Assembly: GCA_030147805.1 (NCBI GenBank)
Contig: JASBUR010000021.1
Coordinates: 58,936 to 122,935, forward strand
Direction of reading: 5' to 3'
From: Sphingomonadaceae bacterium
GTDB lineage: Bacteria > Pseudomonadota > Alphaproteobacteria > Sphingomonadales > Sphingomonadaceae
Length of the DNA: 64,000 nucleotides
The notes beneath the pieces were generated by a model. That model was not told the origin of the DNA, made no database searches, and saw only the letters and a program-made list of their open reading frames with translations. Both the position numbers and the translations under genes were made by a program. Within the stretch, counting starts at the first letter, position 1. The number at the start of each line of letters is the position of its first letter. This document shows, in pieces, positions 19,942 through 29,062 of the stretch.

Positions 19942-21282
19942 TTGACCAAATTTTCCGACTTCGGTCTCGCCGAGCCCATCCAGCAGGCGCTCGCCGCCGA
20001 GGGCTATGAGACCCCGACGCCGATCCAGGCGCAGGCGATCCCGCATCTGATGGCGGGCCGCGACATCTGCGGCATCGCGCAGACCGGCACCGGCAAGACC
20101 GCGGCGTTCGCGCTGCCGTCGCTGCACAAGCTGGCGGGCGACGCGCGGCCGACGCCGCGCCACGGCTGCCGCATGCTCGTCCTCTCGCCGACGCGCGAGC
20201 TGGCGAGCCAGATCGCCGAGAGCTTCAGCACCTACGGGCGCTTCCTCAAGCTGTCGGTGATGACGGTGTTCGGCGGCGTGCCGATCAACCGGCAGATCCG
20301 CCAGCTCGAGCGCGGCGTCGACATCCTCGTCGCGACGCCGGGCCGCCTCATCGACCTCATCGACCAGCGCGCGCTGCAGCTGCGCGACGTCGAGATCTTC
20401 GTCCTCGACGAGGCCGACCAGATGCTCGATTTGGGCTTCATCCACGCGCTGAAGCGCATCGTGCCGCTGCTGTCGCGCAAGCGCCAGAGCCTGTTCTTCT
20501 CGGCGACGATGCCCAAGACGATCGCCGAGCTCGCCGACAAGTTCCTGACCGACCCGATCAAGGTCGCGGTGGCGCCGGTGGCGACCACGGCGGAGCGCGT
20601 CGAGCAGCGCGTCACCTTCTGCAACCAGGGCGAGAAGCAGGCGCTGCTGACGCTGTCGCTGCGCGATCCGGCGTTCGGGCGGACGCTGGTGTTCACCCGC
20701 ACCAAGCATGGCGCCGACCGCGTCGTGCGCCATCTGGCGGGCGCCGGCATCGAATCGGACGCGATCCACGGCAACAAGAGCCAGCCGCAGCGCGAGCGCG
20801 CGCTGGCGCGCTTCCGCGCCGGCCAGAGCCGCGTGCTCGTCGCGACCGACATCGCGGCGCGCGGCATCGACGTCGAGGGCGTGACGCACGTCATCAATTT
20901 CGAGCTGCCCAACGTCCCCGAGCAATATGTCCACCGCATCGGCCGCACCGCGCGCGCCGGCGCCGCGGGCCTCGCGATCTCGTTCTGCGCCGACGACGAG
21001 CGGCCGTACCTGCGCGACATCGAGAAGCTGACGCGCCAGAAGGTCGAGGTGGCGCCGCTGCCGGCCAACTTCCTCGCCGAGGCCGCCAAGCTCAAGAAGT
21101 CGGCGCCGCCGGTGCCGGTGCGCGAGGAGCGCAGCGACCGCCATCATGGCGACCGCCGCCCGGGCAACCACGACGGCCATCGCCAGGCGCCCGGCGGCCA
21201 GCCGCAGCGCCAGCGCCGCTTCGGCCGCAAGAAGCCGGCGGGCGTCTCGGTCCGCGCGATGGGCGGCGGCGCTCGCCCGTAG
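19942..21282 (+). CDS. rhlE: DEAD-box RNA helicase, RhlE type
   Basis: ATP-dependent RNA helicase of 446 residues with the full motif set: Q-motif region PTPIQAQAIP near residue 28, AQTGTGKT near 49, PTRELASQI, VLDEADQM near 155, FSATMP near 190, ATDIAARGIDVEG near 310 and HRIGRTARAG near 335. A basic Gly/His/Arg/Gln-rich tail from about residue 390 probably aids RNA binding. The start is a TTG with GAAAGA upstream. Likely works in ribosome assembly or RNA unwinding in the cold, given its cspA neighbour. Confidence 0.93.
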   Translation: MTKFSDFGLAEPIQQALAAEGYETPTPIQAQAIPHLMAGRDICGIAQTGTGKTAAFALPSLHKLAGDARPTPRHGCRMLVLSPTRELASQIAESFSTYGRFLKLSVMTVFGGVPINRQIRQLERGVDILVATPGRLIDLIDQRALQLRDVEIFVLDEADQMLDLGFIHALKRIVPLLSRKRQSLFFSATMPKTIAELADKFLTDPIKVAVAPVATTAERVEQRVTFCNQGEKQALLTLSLRDPAFGRTLVFTRTKHGADRVVRHLAGAGIESDAIHGNKSQPQRERALARFRAGQSRVLVATDIAARGIDVEGVTHVINFELPNVPEQYVHRIGRTARAGAAGLAISFCADDERPYLRDIEKLTRQKVEVAPLPANFLAEAAKLKKSAPPVPVREERSDRHHGDRRPGNHDGHRQAPGGQPQRQRRFGRKKPAGVSVRAMGGGARP

Positions 21283-21309
21283 CATCGCGCTGAAATGCCG
21301 AAGATAAAG

Positions 21310-21341
21310 GGCCGTGCCGGCAAGTCCGGCGCGGCCTTTTT
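21310..21341 (+). terminator. Intrinsic terminator of rhlE
   Basis: GGCCGTGCCGG (21310-21320), loop CAAGT, CCGGCGCGGCC (21326-21336), then five T. The stem has one G-U pair. A strong terminator about 27 bases after the rhlE stop. Confidence 0.88.
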
Positions 21342-21445
21342 CTATCACCGGCGCCTAACCTGCATCAGCGTGTAAAGACGCCGGGCGGGAACCTCTCGGA
21401 TGGCGAGGGATTAACATTCCTGGGTCAACCAACGGATCAATTCGA

Positions 21446-21622
21446 ATGCCGCGCCGATTTCTTCTCGAATCCATCTATACGAGCGCGGAATATGATCCCC
21501 GTTTCCCGGCCGCCTTGCGCGCCGTCGGTACGATGCTTGACGCCGCGCTCGCGGGGCCGGCGCCCGATCCCGAGCTCGAACGGCTGGTCCGGCAGCTCGC
21601 GCCGCAGCCACGGCTCCACTGA
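21446..21622 (+). CDS. Possible small protein, unrecognised
   Basis: A 58-codon frame starting at an ATG (MPRRFLLESIYTSAEYD) and ending PQPRLH. Third positions are mostly G or C in the second half but not the first. There is no clear ribosome-binding site and no family is recognised. It is the only plausible coding frame in the 540-bp gap between rhlE and the EamA transporter; the rest of the gap holds only the rhlE terminator. Confidence 0.3.
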   Translation: MPRRFLLESIYTSAEYDPRFPAALRAVGTMLDAALAGPAPDPELERLVRQLAPQPRLH

Positions 21623-21823
21623 GCGTCGGTACCGATTCACGGTCGCAATCCAACGGCGCGCTCCGTAGACCCGCTACCAGCTGGATCCGCCCCCGATGCG
21701 GCCGCAGCGCGCGCCTGGTTCAGTCCGCTGGGCGGGCGTCGACAGGGGCAGCGACCATTGCGGCGCGGCGATGATGTGGCCCATCTCAGGACTGCGAGCT
21801 AGCCGGACAGCGCCCTACCTCCT

Positions 21824-22750
21824 ATGCCGGGGGGCATGAAAGGCCCCGCTGCCCGTCTCGATGCCCTGCCGCTGGCGCTGCGCGGCCCGGCCTGGATGAT
21901 CGTCGCCTGTTTCGCCTTTGCCGGCGTCTGGGCGCTGATCCGCGCGGCGAGCGCCGACCTCCACCCGTTCGCGCTGGTATTCTGGCGCAACCTGTTCGGC
22001 GCGCTGGTCATCCTGCCGATCGCCGCGGCGGCGTGGAACCGCGAGACGCTCAAGCGCTGGCCGGGGCACACCCGCCGCGCCACCTCGGGGGTGATCGCCA
22101 CCTATGCGACCTTCTTCGCGGTGGCCAACGCGCCGCTCGCCGACGTGCAGGCGATCAATTTCGCCGCGCCGCTGTTCGCGACGATCGCCGCGGCGCTGTT
22201 CCTCGGCGAGAAATTGCGCATCCGCCGCATCGCCGCGCTGCTGGTCGGCTTCGGCGGCGTGATGATCGTGCTCAGGCCCGGCCATGTGCCGATGACCCCG
22301 GGCATCGCCGCGGCGGTGCTCGCGGCGCTGTCGACCGCCTTCTCGCTGATCACCATCAAGCAGCTCGTCGGCACCGACGATCCGCGGCTGGTCGCCGCCT
22401 TCACCTTCTTCATCATGCTGCCGCTGTCGGCGCTGGTGCTGCCCTTCTACTGGAGCTGGCCGCAGCCGCTGACCTGGCTGCTGCTGGCGGGCGTCGGCAT
22501 CTGCGCCGTCGTCGGCCAGCTGGCGACCAGCTATGCCTTCCGCGCCGCCGAGGCGACCGCGGTGCTGCCCTATGATTTCCTGCGCTTCGGCATCGTCGCC
22601 TGGCTCGGCTGGCAGCTGTTCGGCGAGCGCGTCGACGCGATGACGCTCGCCGGCGGCGCGGTCATTCTTGCCGCGAGCATCTACCTCGCCTACCGCGAGC
22701 AGGTGGCGGCGCGCGCGCTCAGGCCGGCGAGCCAGCCGCCGCTGACGTGA
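21824..22750 (+). CDS. EamA-family (DMT) transporter
   Basis: Inner-membrane permease of 308 residues with about ten predicted helices arranged as two EamA repeats. WALIRAASADLHPFALVFWRNLFG near residue 45 and the PLFATIAAALFLGEKL segment near 120 are typical, with a second APLF-like repeat YDFLRFGIVAWLGWQLFGERV near 255. Family members export metabolites or amino acids; the substrate is unknown. The ATG at 21836 is an equally possible start. Confidence 0.85.
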   Translation: MPGGMKGPAARLDALPLALRGPAWMIVACFAFAGVWALIRAASADLHPFALVFWRNLFGALVILPIAAAAWNRETLKRWPGHTRRATSGVIATYATFFAVANAPLADVQAINFAAPLFATIAAALFLGEKLRIRRIAALLVGFGGVMIVLRPGHVPMTPGIAAAVLAALSTAFSLITIKQLVGTDDPRLVAAFTFFIMLPLSALVLPFYWSWPQPLTWLLLAGVGICAVVGQLATSYAFRAAEATAVLPYDFLRFGIVAWLGWQLFGERVDAMTLAGGAVILAASIYLAYREQVAARALRPASQPPLT

Positions 22751-22835
22751 CGGCTCACCTGACGCAAATGCCAGCCAGCCCGGCGCGGGCCGGCGCGTGT
22801 AGGGTCCGCGCCAAATCTATCGAGGGAGAGATCAG

Positions 22836-23615
22836 ATGAAGCTTGCAGGTTGTTCGGCGGTGGTGACGGGCGGTGCCTCGGGCCTCGGCGAGGCGACGGC
22901 GCGCGCGCTCGCCGCCGAAGGCGTCAAGGTCGCGATCTTCGACATGAACGCCGAGAAGGGCGAGAAGGTCGCCGCCGACATCGGCGGGGTGTTCTGCAAC
23001 GTCAACGTGACCTCGGACGAGAGCGTCGAGGCGGGCTTCGCCAAGGCGCGCGCGGCGAACGGCCAGGAGCGCATCCTGATCAACTGCGCCGGCACCGGCA
23101 ATGCGGCGAAGACCGCCAGCCGCTCGCGCGAGACCGGCGAGATCAAGCATTTCCCGCTCGATGCCTTCAACATGATCATCCAGATCAACCTCGTCGGCAC
23201 CTTCCGCTGCATCGCCAAGTCGGCGGCGGGGATGCTGACGCTCGACCCGATGGAGGACGGCGAGCGCGGCGCGATCGTCAACACCGCGAGCGTCGCCGCC
23301 GAGGACGGCCAGATGGGCCAGGCGGCCTACTCCGCGTCGAAGGGCGGCGTCGTCGGCATGACGCTGCCGATCGCGCGCGACCTGATGAGCGAGGGCATCC
23401 GCGTCAACACCATCCTGCCCGGTATCTTCAACACGCCGCTGATGAACAACGCGCCCGACAACGTGAAGTCGGCGCTCGCCGCCTCGGTGCCCTTCCCCAA
23501 GCGCCTCGGCCACCCGGCCGAATATGCGAGCCTCGCGGTCGAGATGTGCCGCAACAGCTACTTCAACGGCGAGGACGTCCGCCTCGACGGCGCCATCCGC
23601 ATGGCGCCGCGCTGA
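22836..23615 (+). CDS. 3-hydroxyacyl-CoA dehydrogenase type II-like SDR
   Basis: SDR of 259 residues resembling HSD17B10/type II 3-hydroxyacyl-CoA dehydrogenases, which oxidise 3-hydroxyacyl-CoA or 2-methyl-3-hydroxybutyryl-CoA with NAD. The cofactor motif GGASGLGEAT is near residue 12, with Asp in IFDMNAEKG favouring NAD. NCAGTGNAAKT is near 85, and the catalytic Ser/Tyr/Lys are in NTASVAAEDGQ and YSASKGG near 155-172. GAGGGAGA lies just before the ATG. No other beta-oxidation gene is adjacent. Confidence 0.85.
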   Translation: MKLAGCSAVVTGGASGLGEATARALAAEGVKVAIFDMNAEKGEKVAADIGGVFCNVNVTSDESVEAGFAKARAANGQERILINCAGTGNAAKTASRSRETGEIKHFPLDAFNMIIQINLVGTFRCIAKSAAGMLTLDPMEDGERGAIVNTASVAAEDGQMGQAAYSASKGGVVGMTLPIARDLMSEGIRVNTILPGIFNTPLMNNAPDNVKSALAASVPFPKRLGHPAEYASLAVEMCRNSYFNGEDVRLDGAIRMAPR

Positions 23616-23688
23616 CGAGCCGCCCGCAAATACGCGCTTGTCTTCCCTGCGCGGGGTGCACTCATTTGCGAGCACCCAAGCGCTCATG

Positions 23689-23755
23689 CTGAGCGTGTCG
23701 AAGCAGGGTTGGCGCGCTGAGGCGCCTGGGCAAGCTCGCCCTTCGACACGCGCAG
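23689..23755. repeat. Intergenic inverted repeat, family C
   Basis: CTGAGCGTGTCGAAG (23689-23703) is answered by CTTCGACACGCGCAG (23741-23755), with one mismatch. Elements built on CTGAGC-GTGTCGAAG arms are dispersed in many alphaproteobacterial genomes (general knowledge). It lies between convergent genes, an SDR and a mutarotase, and could serve as a transcription end. Confidence 0.6.
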
Positions 23756-23824
23756 GGGAGCGGAAAAGGTCGCGCTTGGCCGAGAGCGGGGCTCCCGCCC
23801 TTTCGCGAGGACGGCGTTTTCGGG

Positions 23825-24688
23825 CTAGAGCACCGACACGCTGAACCGCGTGTCGAGCTCGAAGCGCTCGCCCGGCTCGAGGATCGCCAGCCCGGGCTGC
23901 GCCGGGTCGTTGATCGCGTCGGTCGGATGCGTGACGCCCTCGATGCAGGCGATCGGCTGGTCGGGCGGCGAATAGACCACCAGCCATTTGGCGGGTTCGC
24001 TGGCGGTCATCGTCAGCGCCAGGCCGCGCTCGGGCCATTCGATGCGCGCGGTGCCGTCCCAGCCGGTGAAGACATTGTCGGTCGTGGTCGGCGCGTGGAG
24101 CTTGTCGCTCCAGTCGTCGCGCGCCTCCTCGACATGCGTCGTCGGCATGACGAACGCGTCGGTCTGCCACCAGCCGTCGAGCCTGGCGCCGAGCCGCATG
24201 CGCGGCGTCCGGGGGAAATAGGGGTGGTGGCCAAGCCCGGCGGGCATGCGGTGCTCGGAACGATTCTCGACCGACAGCTGCACCGCGAAGCCGTCGTCGG
24301 CGAGCGTGAAGACCTGCTCGGCGCGGTAGCGCCACGGCCAGGCGCCGGCCTCATGGTCGAAGGACAAGGTCGCCGAGCGGTCGTCGTGCGCCTCGACGCG
24401 CCACGGCGTCTGCCAGCCGTGGCCGTGGATGGCATGCGGATGGTCGCCGAAGTTGAGCGGCAGCACCACCTCGCGGCCCTCGAAGGCGAAGCGGCCGTGC
24501 GCGATGCGGTTCGACCAGGGAACGAGCGGGAAGCTGGCGAGGCCGAGCGGGTCGCGCGCCGCGAGCGCCGCCGCGTCCGCCGGCCGCAGCATGTCGACCC
24601 CCTGCCACTCGAACGCGGCGATTCCGCCGCCCGCCTCGGGCGCGAGCCGCAGGCGGGTGTCGCCCGCGATGAGCGTGAGCAGCTTCAT
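23825..24688 (-). CDS. Aldose 1-epimerase (mutarotase) family protein
   Basis: A 287-residue galactose-mutarotase-fold protein interconverting alpha and beta anomers of a hexose. Family signs are PWSNRIAHGRF near residue 57, NFGDHPHAIHGHGW near 75 with the catalytic-type His, and GLGHHPYFPR near 145 with the second conserved His. The start at 24688 gives the conserved MKLLTL beginning; the longer upstream frame overlaps the lactonase gene. It lies in the same operon as the lactonase (50-base gap) and next to the galactonate genes, which fits galactose use. Confidence 0.88.
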   Translation of the reverse strand: MKLLTLIAGDTRLRLAPEAGGGIAAFEWQGVDMLRPADAAALAARDPLGLASFPLVPWSNRIAHGRFAFEGREVVLPLNFGDHPHAIHGHGWQTPWRVEAHDDRSATLSFDHEAGAWPWRYRAEQVFTLADDGFAVQLSVENRSEHRMPAGLGHHPYFPRTPRMRLGARLDGWWQTDAFVMPTTHVEEARDDWSDKLHAPTTTDNVFTGWDGTARIEWPERGLALTMTASEPAKWLVVYSPPDQPIACIEGVTHPTDAINDPAQPGLAILEPGERFELDTRFSVSVL

Positions 24689-24737
24689 GCCGATTCCTCT
24701 CGTCTCGTCGGTTCGACGACGGCCGGTGCGCGACGCC

Positions 24738-25622
24738 TCACCCCGCGTACGCTGGCATCGCCAGGCCCGTCGCGCCGGGATCGACGATTTCGAACAGCCC
24801 GCCGGCCAGCGCATGCTCGCCCGCCCGCTCGAGATCGGCCGCCGCCGAGGTGACGAACATCCGGTCGAGCCGCGCGCCGGCGAACGCCAGGCTCGTCACC
24901 TGCATCGCCGGCACGCGGCGCTCGCCGAGCAGCGCGCCGTCGGGCGCGTAGCGGCGCACGCACCAGCCGCCCCAGAAGGCGATCCACAGGCAGCCCTCGG
25001 AATCCACGTTCATGCCGTCGGGATTGCCGACGGTCTCGTCGCCGAAGCGCCGGAAGGCGCGCTTGTTCGAGACCCGGCCGTCGGCGGCGACATCGAAGGC
25101 GTAGACGGTGCGCCGCAGCGTGTCGCTATGGTACATCGTGCGCCCGTCGGGGCTGAACGCCGGGCCGTTGGTGATGCGGTAGCCGTCGTCGACGCGCGTG
25201 ACGCGGCGATCGCGGTCGAGCCGGTAGAGCGCGCCGGTGGCCTCGATCTTGGCGTCGTCCATCGTTCCCGACCAGAAACGCCCGGCCGCGTCGATCTTGC
25301 CGTCGTTCGAGCGGTTGCGCGGCCGGTCGGGCTCGGTAACGTGGATCAGCTCGTAGCGGCCCGCCGTGGGGTCGATCAGCGCGAATCCCGCCTCGCCATG
25401 CGCCACGAAGCCGCCCGCGGCGCGTGGCCAGATCGCGGTGACGCGCCACGGCGGCGCGAAGCTCGCCCGCGCGCCGTCGGCGACGCCATAGCGGTGGATC
25501 GCCGGGGCCTCGATATCGACGAACCAGACGCTGCCGTCGCGGGCGTCCCACACCGGCCCCTCGCCGAGCGTCGCGCCCAGGTCCCAGACGCACCGCACCG
25601 TCTCGCTCGTCCCGTTCGTCAT
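24738..25622 (-). CDS. SMP-30/gluconolactonase-family sugar lactonase
   Basis: Six-bladed beta-propeller of 294 residues hydrolysing sugar-1,4 or 1,5-lactones, metal dependent. The motifs LGEGPVWDARDG near residue 19 (metal-ligand Glu), DGKIDAAGRFWSGTM near 110 and NPDGMNVDSEG near 200 (metal-ligand Asp) are the conserved ligand loops. In this context the likely substrate is galactono- or another aldonolactone made by a dehydrogenase. It is divergent from the sugar-acid dehydratase, with a shared 123-base promoter region. The frame continues far upstream on this strand, but that is only the antisense of the dehydratase gene. Confidence 0.88.
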   Translation of the reverse strand: MTNGTSETVRCVWDLGATLGEGPVWDARDGSVWFVDIEAPAIHRYGVADGARASFAPPWRVTAIWPRAAGGFVAHGEAGFALIDPTAGRYELIHVTEPDRPRNRSNDGKIDAAGRFWSGTMDDAKIEATGALYRLDRDRRVTRVDDGYRITNGPAFSPDGRTMYHSDTLRRTVYAFDVAADGRVSNKRAFRRFGDETVGNPDGMNVDSEGCLWIAFWGGWCVRRYAPDGALLGERRVPAMQVTSLAFAGARLDRMFVTSAAADLERAGEHALAGGLFEIVDPGATGLAMPAYAG

Positions 25623-25745
25623 CTCGCCTCGTTTCGTCCGACCTCGCGTCCTTTGCAACGCACCGCGCCGAATGGCGATCCGAACCGCGGAACGCGCCCG
25701 GCGCCGCGTCGTTAGGAATCCGCGCAAGGGAGCTTGGAGCCGCGA

Positions 25746-27524
25746 ATGACCGATGGACCCGCCGGCGGCATGCCGCCCGATGACGGCCCCAGGAAGCCGG
25801 CCGCCCGCGGCAGCGACCTCCGTTCGGCGCATACCTATGGCAAGCTCGACAAGGACGGCTTCATCCATCGCAGCTGGATGAAGAACCAGGGCTTCCCCGA
25901 CCGCGTCTTCGACGGCCGCCCGGTGATCGGCATCTGCCAGACCTTTTCCGAATTCAATCCGTGCCACAGCCATCTGCGCGACATCGCGGAAGGCGTGAAG
26001 CGCGGCGTCTGGGAGGCGGGCGGGCTGCCGCTCGAATTCCCGACGATCTCGCTCGGCGAGACCCAGATGCGCCCGACGGCGATGCTGTTCCGCAACCTGA
26101 TGGCGATGGACGTCGAGGAATCGATCCGCGGCTATGCGATGGACGGCGTCATCCTGCTCGGCAATTGCGACAAGAATACCCCGGCGATGCTGATGGGCGC
26201 CGCCTCGGTCGACCTGCCCGCGATCCACATCGCCTCGGGCCCGATGCTCAACGGCAAATATCGCGGCCGCGACATCGGTTCGGGCACCGACGTCTGGCGC
26301 TTCTCCGAAGCGGTGCGCGCCGGCGAGATGACGCTCGCCGATTTCATGGCGGCCGAAGGCGGCATGAGCCGGTCGCCGGGCACCTGCATGACGATGGGCA
26401 CCGCCTCGACGATGGCGTGCATCGTCGAGGCGATGGGACTGTCGTTGCCGTACAACGGCACGATCCCCGGCGTCGACGCGCGCCGCAAGGCGATGGCGCA
26501 CCTGGCGGGCATACGCATCGTCGAGCTGGTCAAGGCGGGGGCGAAGCTCTCCGACTTCATGACGCGCGCCGCCTTCGAGAACGGCATCCGCGCCTGCGCG
26601 GCGATCGGCGGCTCGACCAACGCCGTCATCCATCTGCTCGCGATGGCGGGCCGCGCCGGCGTCAAGCTCGACCTCGACGACTGGCAGCGGCTCGGCCACG
26701 ACCTGCCCCTGCTCGTCGACCTGATGCCCTCGGGGCGCTTCCTGATGGAGGATTTCCATTATGCCGGCGGCATGCCCGCGCTCATCAGCGAAATGGGCCC
26801 CGCGCTGTTCGACTTTGGCGTCACCGGCGTGTCGGGGCTGAGCTTCGCCGAGATCGCCGCCGCCGCGCGCAACGACAACCCCGAGGTCATCCGGCCGCTG
26901 TCGAATCCGCTGCGCGAGCGCGCGGGGATCGCGGTGCTGCGCGGCAACCTCGCGCCCGACGGCGCGATCATCAAGCCGAGCGCCGCCACCCCCGAACTGC
27001 TCACGCATCGCGGCCGCGCGGTGGTGTTCGAATCGATCGAGGACTTCAAGGCGCGCATCGACGATCCCCGCCTCGACATCGACGCGAGCTGCGTGATGGT
27101 GCTCAAGGGCTGCGGCCCCCGGGGCTATCCGGGCATGCCCGAGGTCGGCAACATGCCGCTCCCCGAAAAGCTGCTCGCGCAGGGCGTGCGCGACATGGTG
27201 CGCGTGTCCGACGCGCGCATGTCGGGAACCGCGTTCGGCACCGTGGTGCTGCACGTCTCGCCCGAATCGCACGCCGGCGGGCCGCTGGCGCTGGTGCGCG
27301 ACGGCGATGTCATCCGGCTCGATGCCGACGCCGGCGTGCTCGACCTCGAAATCTCCGACGCCGAGCTGGCGGCGCGGCGCGCGGCGTGGGCGCCACCGCC
27401 GCGCGACTATGATCGCGGCTGGTATTCGCTCTATGTCGACACGGTGATGCAGGCGAACGAGGGCGCCGACCTCTCCTTCCTGCGCGGCCGGTCGGGCGGC
27501 GTCGTCACGCGGGAATCGCATTGA
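25746..27524 (+). CDS. IlvD/EDD-family sugar-acid dehydratase
   Basis: Fe-S dehydratase of 592 residues that turns an aldonate into 2-keto-3-deoxy-aldonate. The cluster Cys residues are visible: Cys73 in NPCHSHL, Cys141 in NCDKNTP and Cys214 in GTCMTMGTAS. This pattern and the N-terminal LDKDGFIHRSWMKNQG place it with L-arabonate/D-xylonate/D-galactonate-type dehydratases rather than with IlvD proper. The ATG at 25746 is preferred over a TTG at 25734 because GGAG lies 6 bases before it. It is coupled to dgoK by a one-base overlap, so galactonate (or fuconate/arabinonate-like acid) is the expected substrate. Confidence 0.88.
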   Translation: MTDGPAGGMPPDDGPRKPAARGSDLRSAHTYGKLDKDGFIHRSWMKNQGFPDRVFDGRPVIGICQTFSEFNPCHSHLRDIAEGVKRGVWEAGGLPLEFPTISLGETQMRPTAMLFRNLMAMDVEESIRGYAMDGVILLGNCDKNTPAMLMGAASVDLPAIHIASGPMLNGKYRGRDIGSGTDVWRFSEAVRAGEMTLADFMAAEGGMSRSPGTCMTMGTASTMACIVEAMGLSLPYNGTIPGVDARRKAMAHLAGIRIVELVKAGAKLSDFMTRAAFENGIRACAAIGGSTNAVIHLLAMAGRAGVKLDLDDWQRLGHDLPLLVDLMPSGRFLMEDFHYAGGMPALISEMGPALFDFGVTGVSGLSFAEIAAAARNDNPEVIRPLSNPLRERAGIAVLRGNLAPDGAIIKPSAATPELLTHRGRAVVFESIEDFKARIDDPRLDIDASCVMVLKGCGPRGYPGMPEVGNMPLPEKLLAQGVRDMVRVSDARMSGTAFGTVVLHVSPESHAGGPLALVRDGDVIRLDADAGVLDLEISDAELAARRAAWAPPPRDYDRGWYSLYVDTVMQANEGADLSFLRGRSGGVVTRESH

Positions 27525-28408
27525 TGGCGGCCTTTCTCGCCATCGACTGGGGCACCACCAACCGTCGCGGCTATGTCGTCGACGGCGGCGCGGTGCAGCG
27601 CGAGCATGAAGACGGTCTCGGCATTCTCGAGGTCGCCGCCTCGGGCATCGGCTTCGAAACCGCGCTCGCCGAGCTGAAGGCCACGCTCGGCTTCGACGGG
27701 CTGGTGCTGATGGCGGGCATGGTCGGGTCTAACCGCGGCTGGGTCGAGGCGCCCTATGTGCGCTGCCCCGCCGCGCTCGACGATCTGGCGGCGAACCTCG
27801 TCTGGATCGAGCCGCGACGCGTCGCGATCGTCCCGGGCCTGTCGCATCTCGATCCCCCGCTCGCCGACGTGATGCGCGGCGAGGAGGTGCAGATTCTCGG
27901 GGCCGTCGGCGACGGATCGCTGCCGCCGCGTGCGCTCGTCTGCCATCCGGGAACGCACAACAAGTGGATCGAGGTCGAGGACGGCCGCATCGCCGCGTTC
28001 CGCACCGTGATGACGGGCGAGCTGTTCAACCTGCTGCGCCGCCACAGCATCCTGTCCGACCAGCTCGACGGCGAAGCGGCGCCCGGCGCGGCGTTCCGCG
28101 CCGGAGTCGACCATGGCCTCGCGCACGCCGACCTCACCGCCGAGCTGTTCCAGGTCCGCGCGCGCAGGCTGCTCGGGCAGGCGACGTCCGACGACGACGC
28201 CTCCTACGTCAGCGGGCTGCTCATCGGCAACGACCTCAAGGTCGGGCTGGGACGGCAGCGCCACGACCATGTCCATGTCGTCGGCCGCCCCGAGCTGACG
28301 CGGCTGTTCGCCGCCGCGCTCGGGCAGGCCGGCCGCGCAACCACCGAGATCGACGGCGACGACGCCTTCGTCGCCGGCCTCAGCCGCCTCGCGGAGACAT
28401 GCCGATGA
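27524..28408 (+). CDS. dgoK: 2-dehydro-3-deoxygalactonokinase
   Basis: Cytoplasmic kinase of 294 residues phosphorylating 2-keto-3-deoxygalactonate at C6. The N-terminal phosphate loop AIDWGTTNRRGY is near residue 6, LMAGMVGSNRGW near 65, VCHPGTHNKWIEV near 145 and TGELFNLLRRHS near 165, all diagnostic for DgoK. The ATG overlaps the dehydratase stop by one base, and the end overlaps dgoA by four bases (ATGA). This is the strongest evidence that the operon degrades galactonate. Confidence 0.94.
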   Translation: MAAFLAIDWGTTNRRGYVVDGGAVQREHEDGLGILEVAASGIGFETALAELKATLGFDGLVLMAGMVGSNRGWVEAPYVRCPAALDDLAANLVWIEPRRVAIVPGLSHLDPPLADVMRGEEVQILGAVGDGSLPPRALVCHPGTHNKWIEVEDGRIAAFRTVMTGELFNLLRRHSILSDQLDGEAAPGAAFRAGVDHGLAHADLTAELFQVRARRLLGQATSDDDASYVSGLLIGNDLKVGLGRQRHDHVHVVGRPELTRLFAAALGQAGRATTEIDGDDAFVAGLSRLAETCR

Positions 28409-29040
28409 GCCACCTCGACGCCTTTCGCGCGCATCTCGCGGAACTGCCGCTGGTCGCGATCATCCGCGGCGTGACCCCCGCCGACGTCGAGGCCGTCGGC
28501 GCGGCGCTGCTCGACGCCGGCTTCCGCATCATCGAGGTGCCGCTCAATTCGCCCGATGCGTTCGCCAGCATCGAGCGGCTGGCAACGCTGGCCGGCGACC
28601 GCGCGACGATCGGCGCGGGCACGGTGCTCGCCGCCGCCGACGTGCGCCGCGTCGCCGCGGCGGGCGGCCGGATCGTCGTCGCCCCCAACAGCGACGCGCA
28701 GGTGATCGCCGCCACCGTCGCCGCCGGCCTGGTGTCGGCGCCGGGCTATTTCACGCCGAGCGAGGCGTTCGCCGCGATCGCCGCGGGCGCGCACGCGCTG
28801 AAGCTGTTTCCGGCGGAAGCCGCCGGCCCGGCGGTGGTCAAGGCGCAGCTCGCGGTCCTCCCGCGCGACATCCCGCTCATCGTCGTCGGCGGCATCCGCC
28901 CCGACAACATGCGGCCCTATCTCGACGCCGGCGCGACCGGCTTCGGGCTCGGGTCGAGCCTCTATCGGCCGGGCATGACGGCCGTCGAGGTCGCCGCCGC
29001 CGCGCGCAGCTTCGCTGCCGCCGTCGCCGGCCTTCGCTGA
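28405..29040 (+). CDS. dgoA: 2-dehydro-3-deoxy-6-phosphogalactonate aldolase
   Basis: Class I (Schiff-base) KDPG/KDPGal aldolase of 211 residues, splitting KDPGal into pyruvate and glyceraldehyde-3-phosphate. Motifs: AIIRGVTP near residue 16, IIEVPLNSP near 40 with the acid/base Glu, TIGAGTVL near 67 and HALKLFPAE near 130 with the Schiff-base Lys. IEVPLNSP, rather than the IEVTLRT-type segment of Eda, marks the DgoA branch. The start ATGA overlaps the dgoK stop. Confidence 0.93.
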   Translation: MSHLDAFRAHLAELPLVAIIRGVTPADVEAVGAALLDAGFRIIEVPLNSPDAFASIERLATLAGDRATIGAGTVLAAADVRRVAAAGGRIVVAPNSDAQVIAATVAAGLVSAPGYFTPSEAFAAIAAGAHALKLFPAEAAGPAVVKAQLAVLPRDIPLIVVGGIRPDNMRPYLDAGATGFGLGSSLYRPGMTAVEVAAAARSFAAAVAGLR

Positions 29041-29062
29041 TCTCGAAACAAGGACGCCGCCC

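Noticed and set aside
25623..27521. Long minus-strand frame continuing upstream of the lactonase gene
   Set aside because: It is antisense to the well-supported IlvD/EDD dehydratase and His/Arg/Asp-rich, as expected for a GC-driven shadow.
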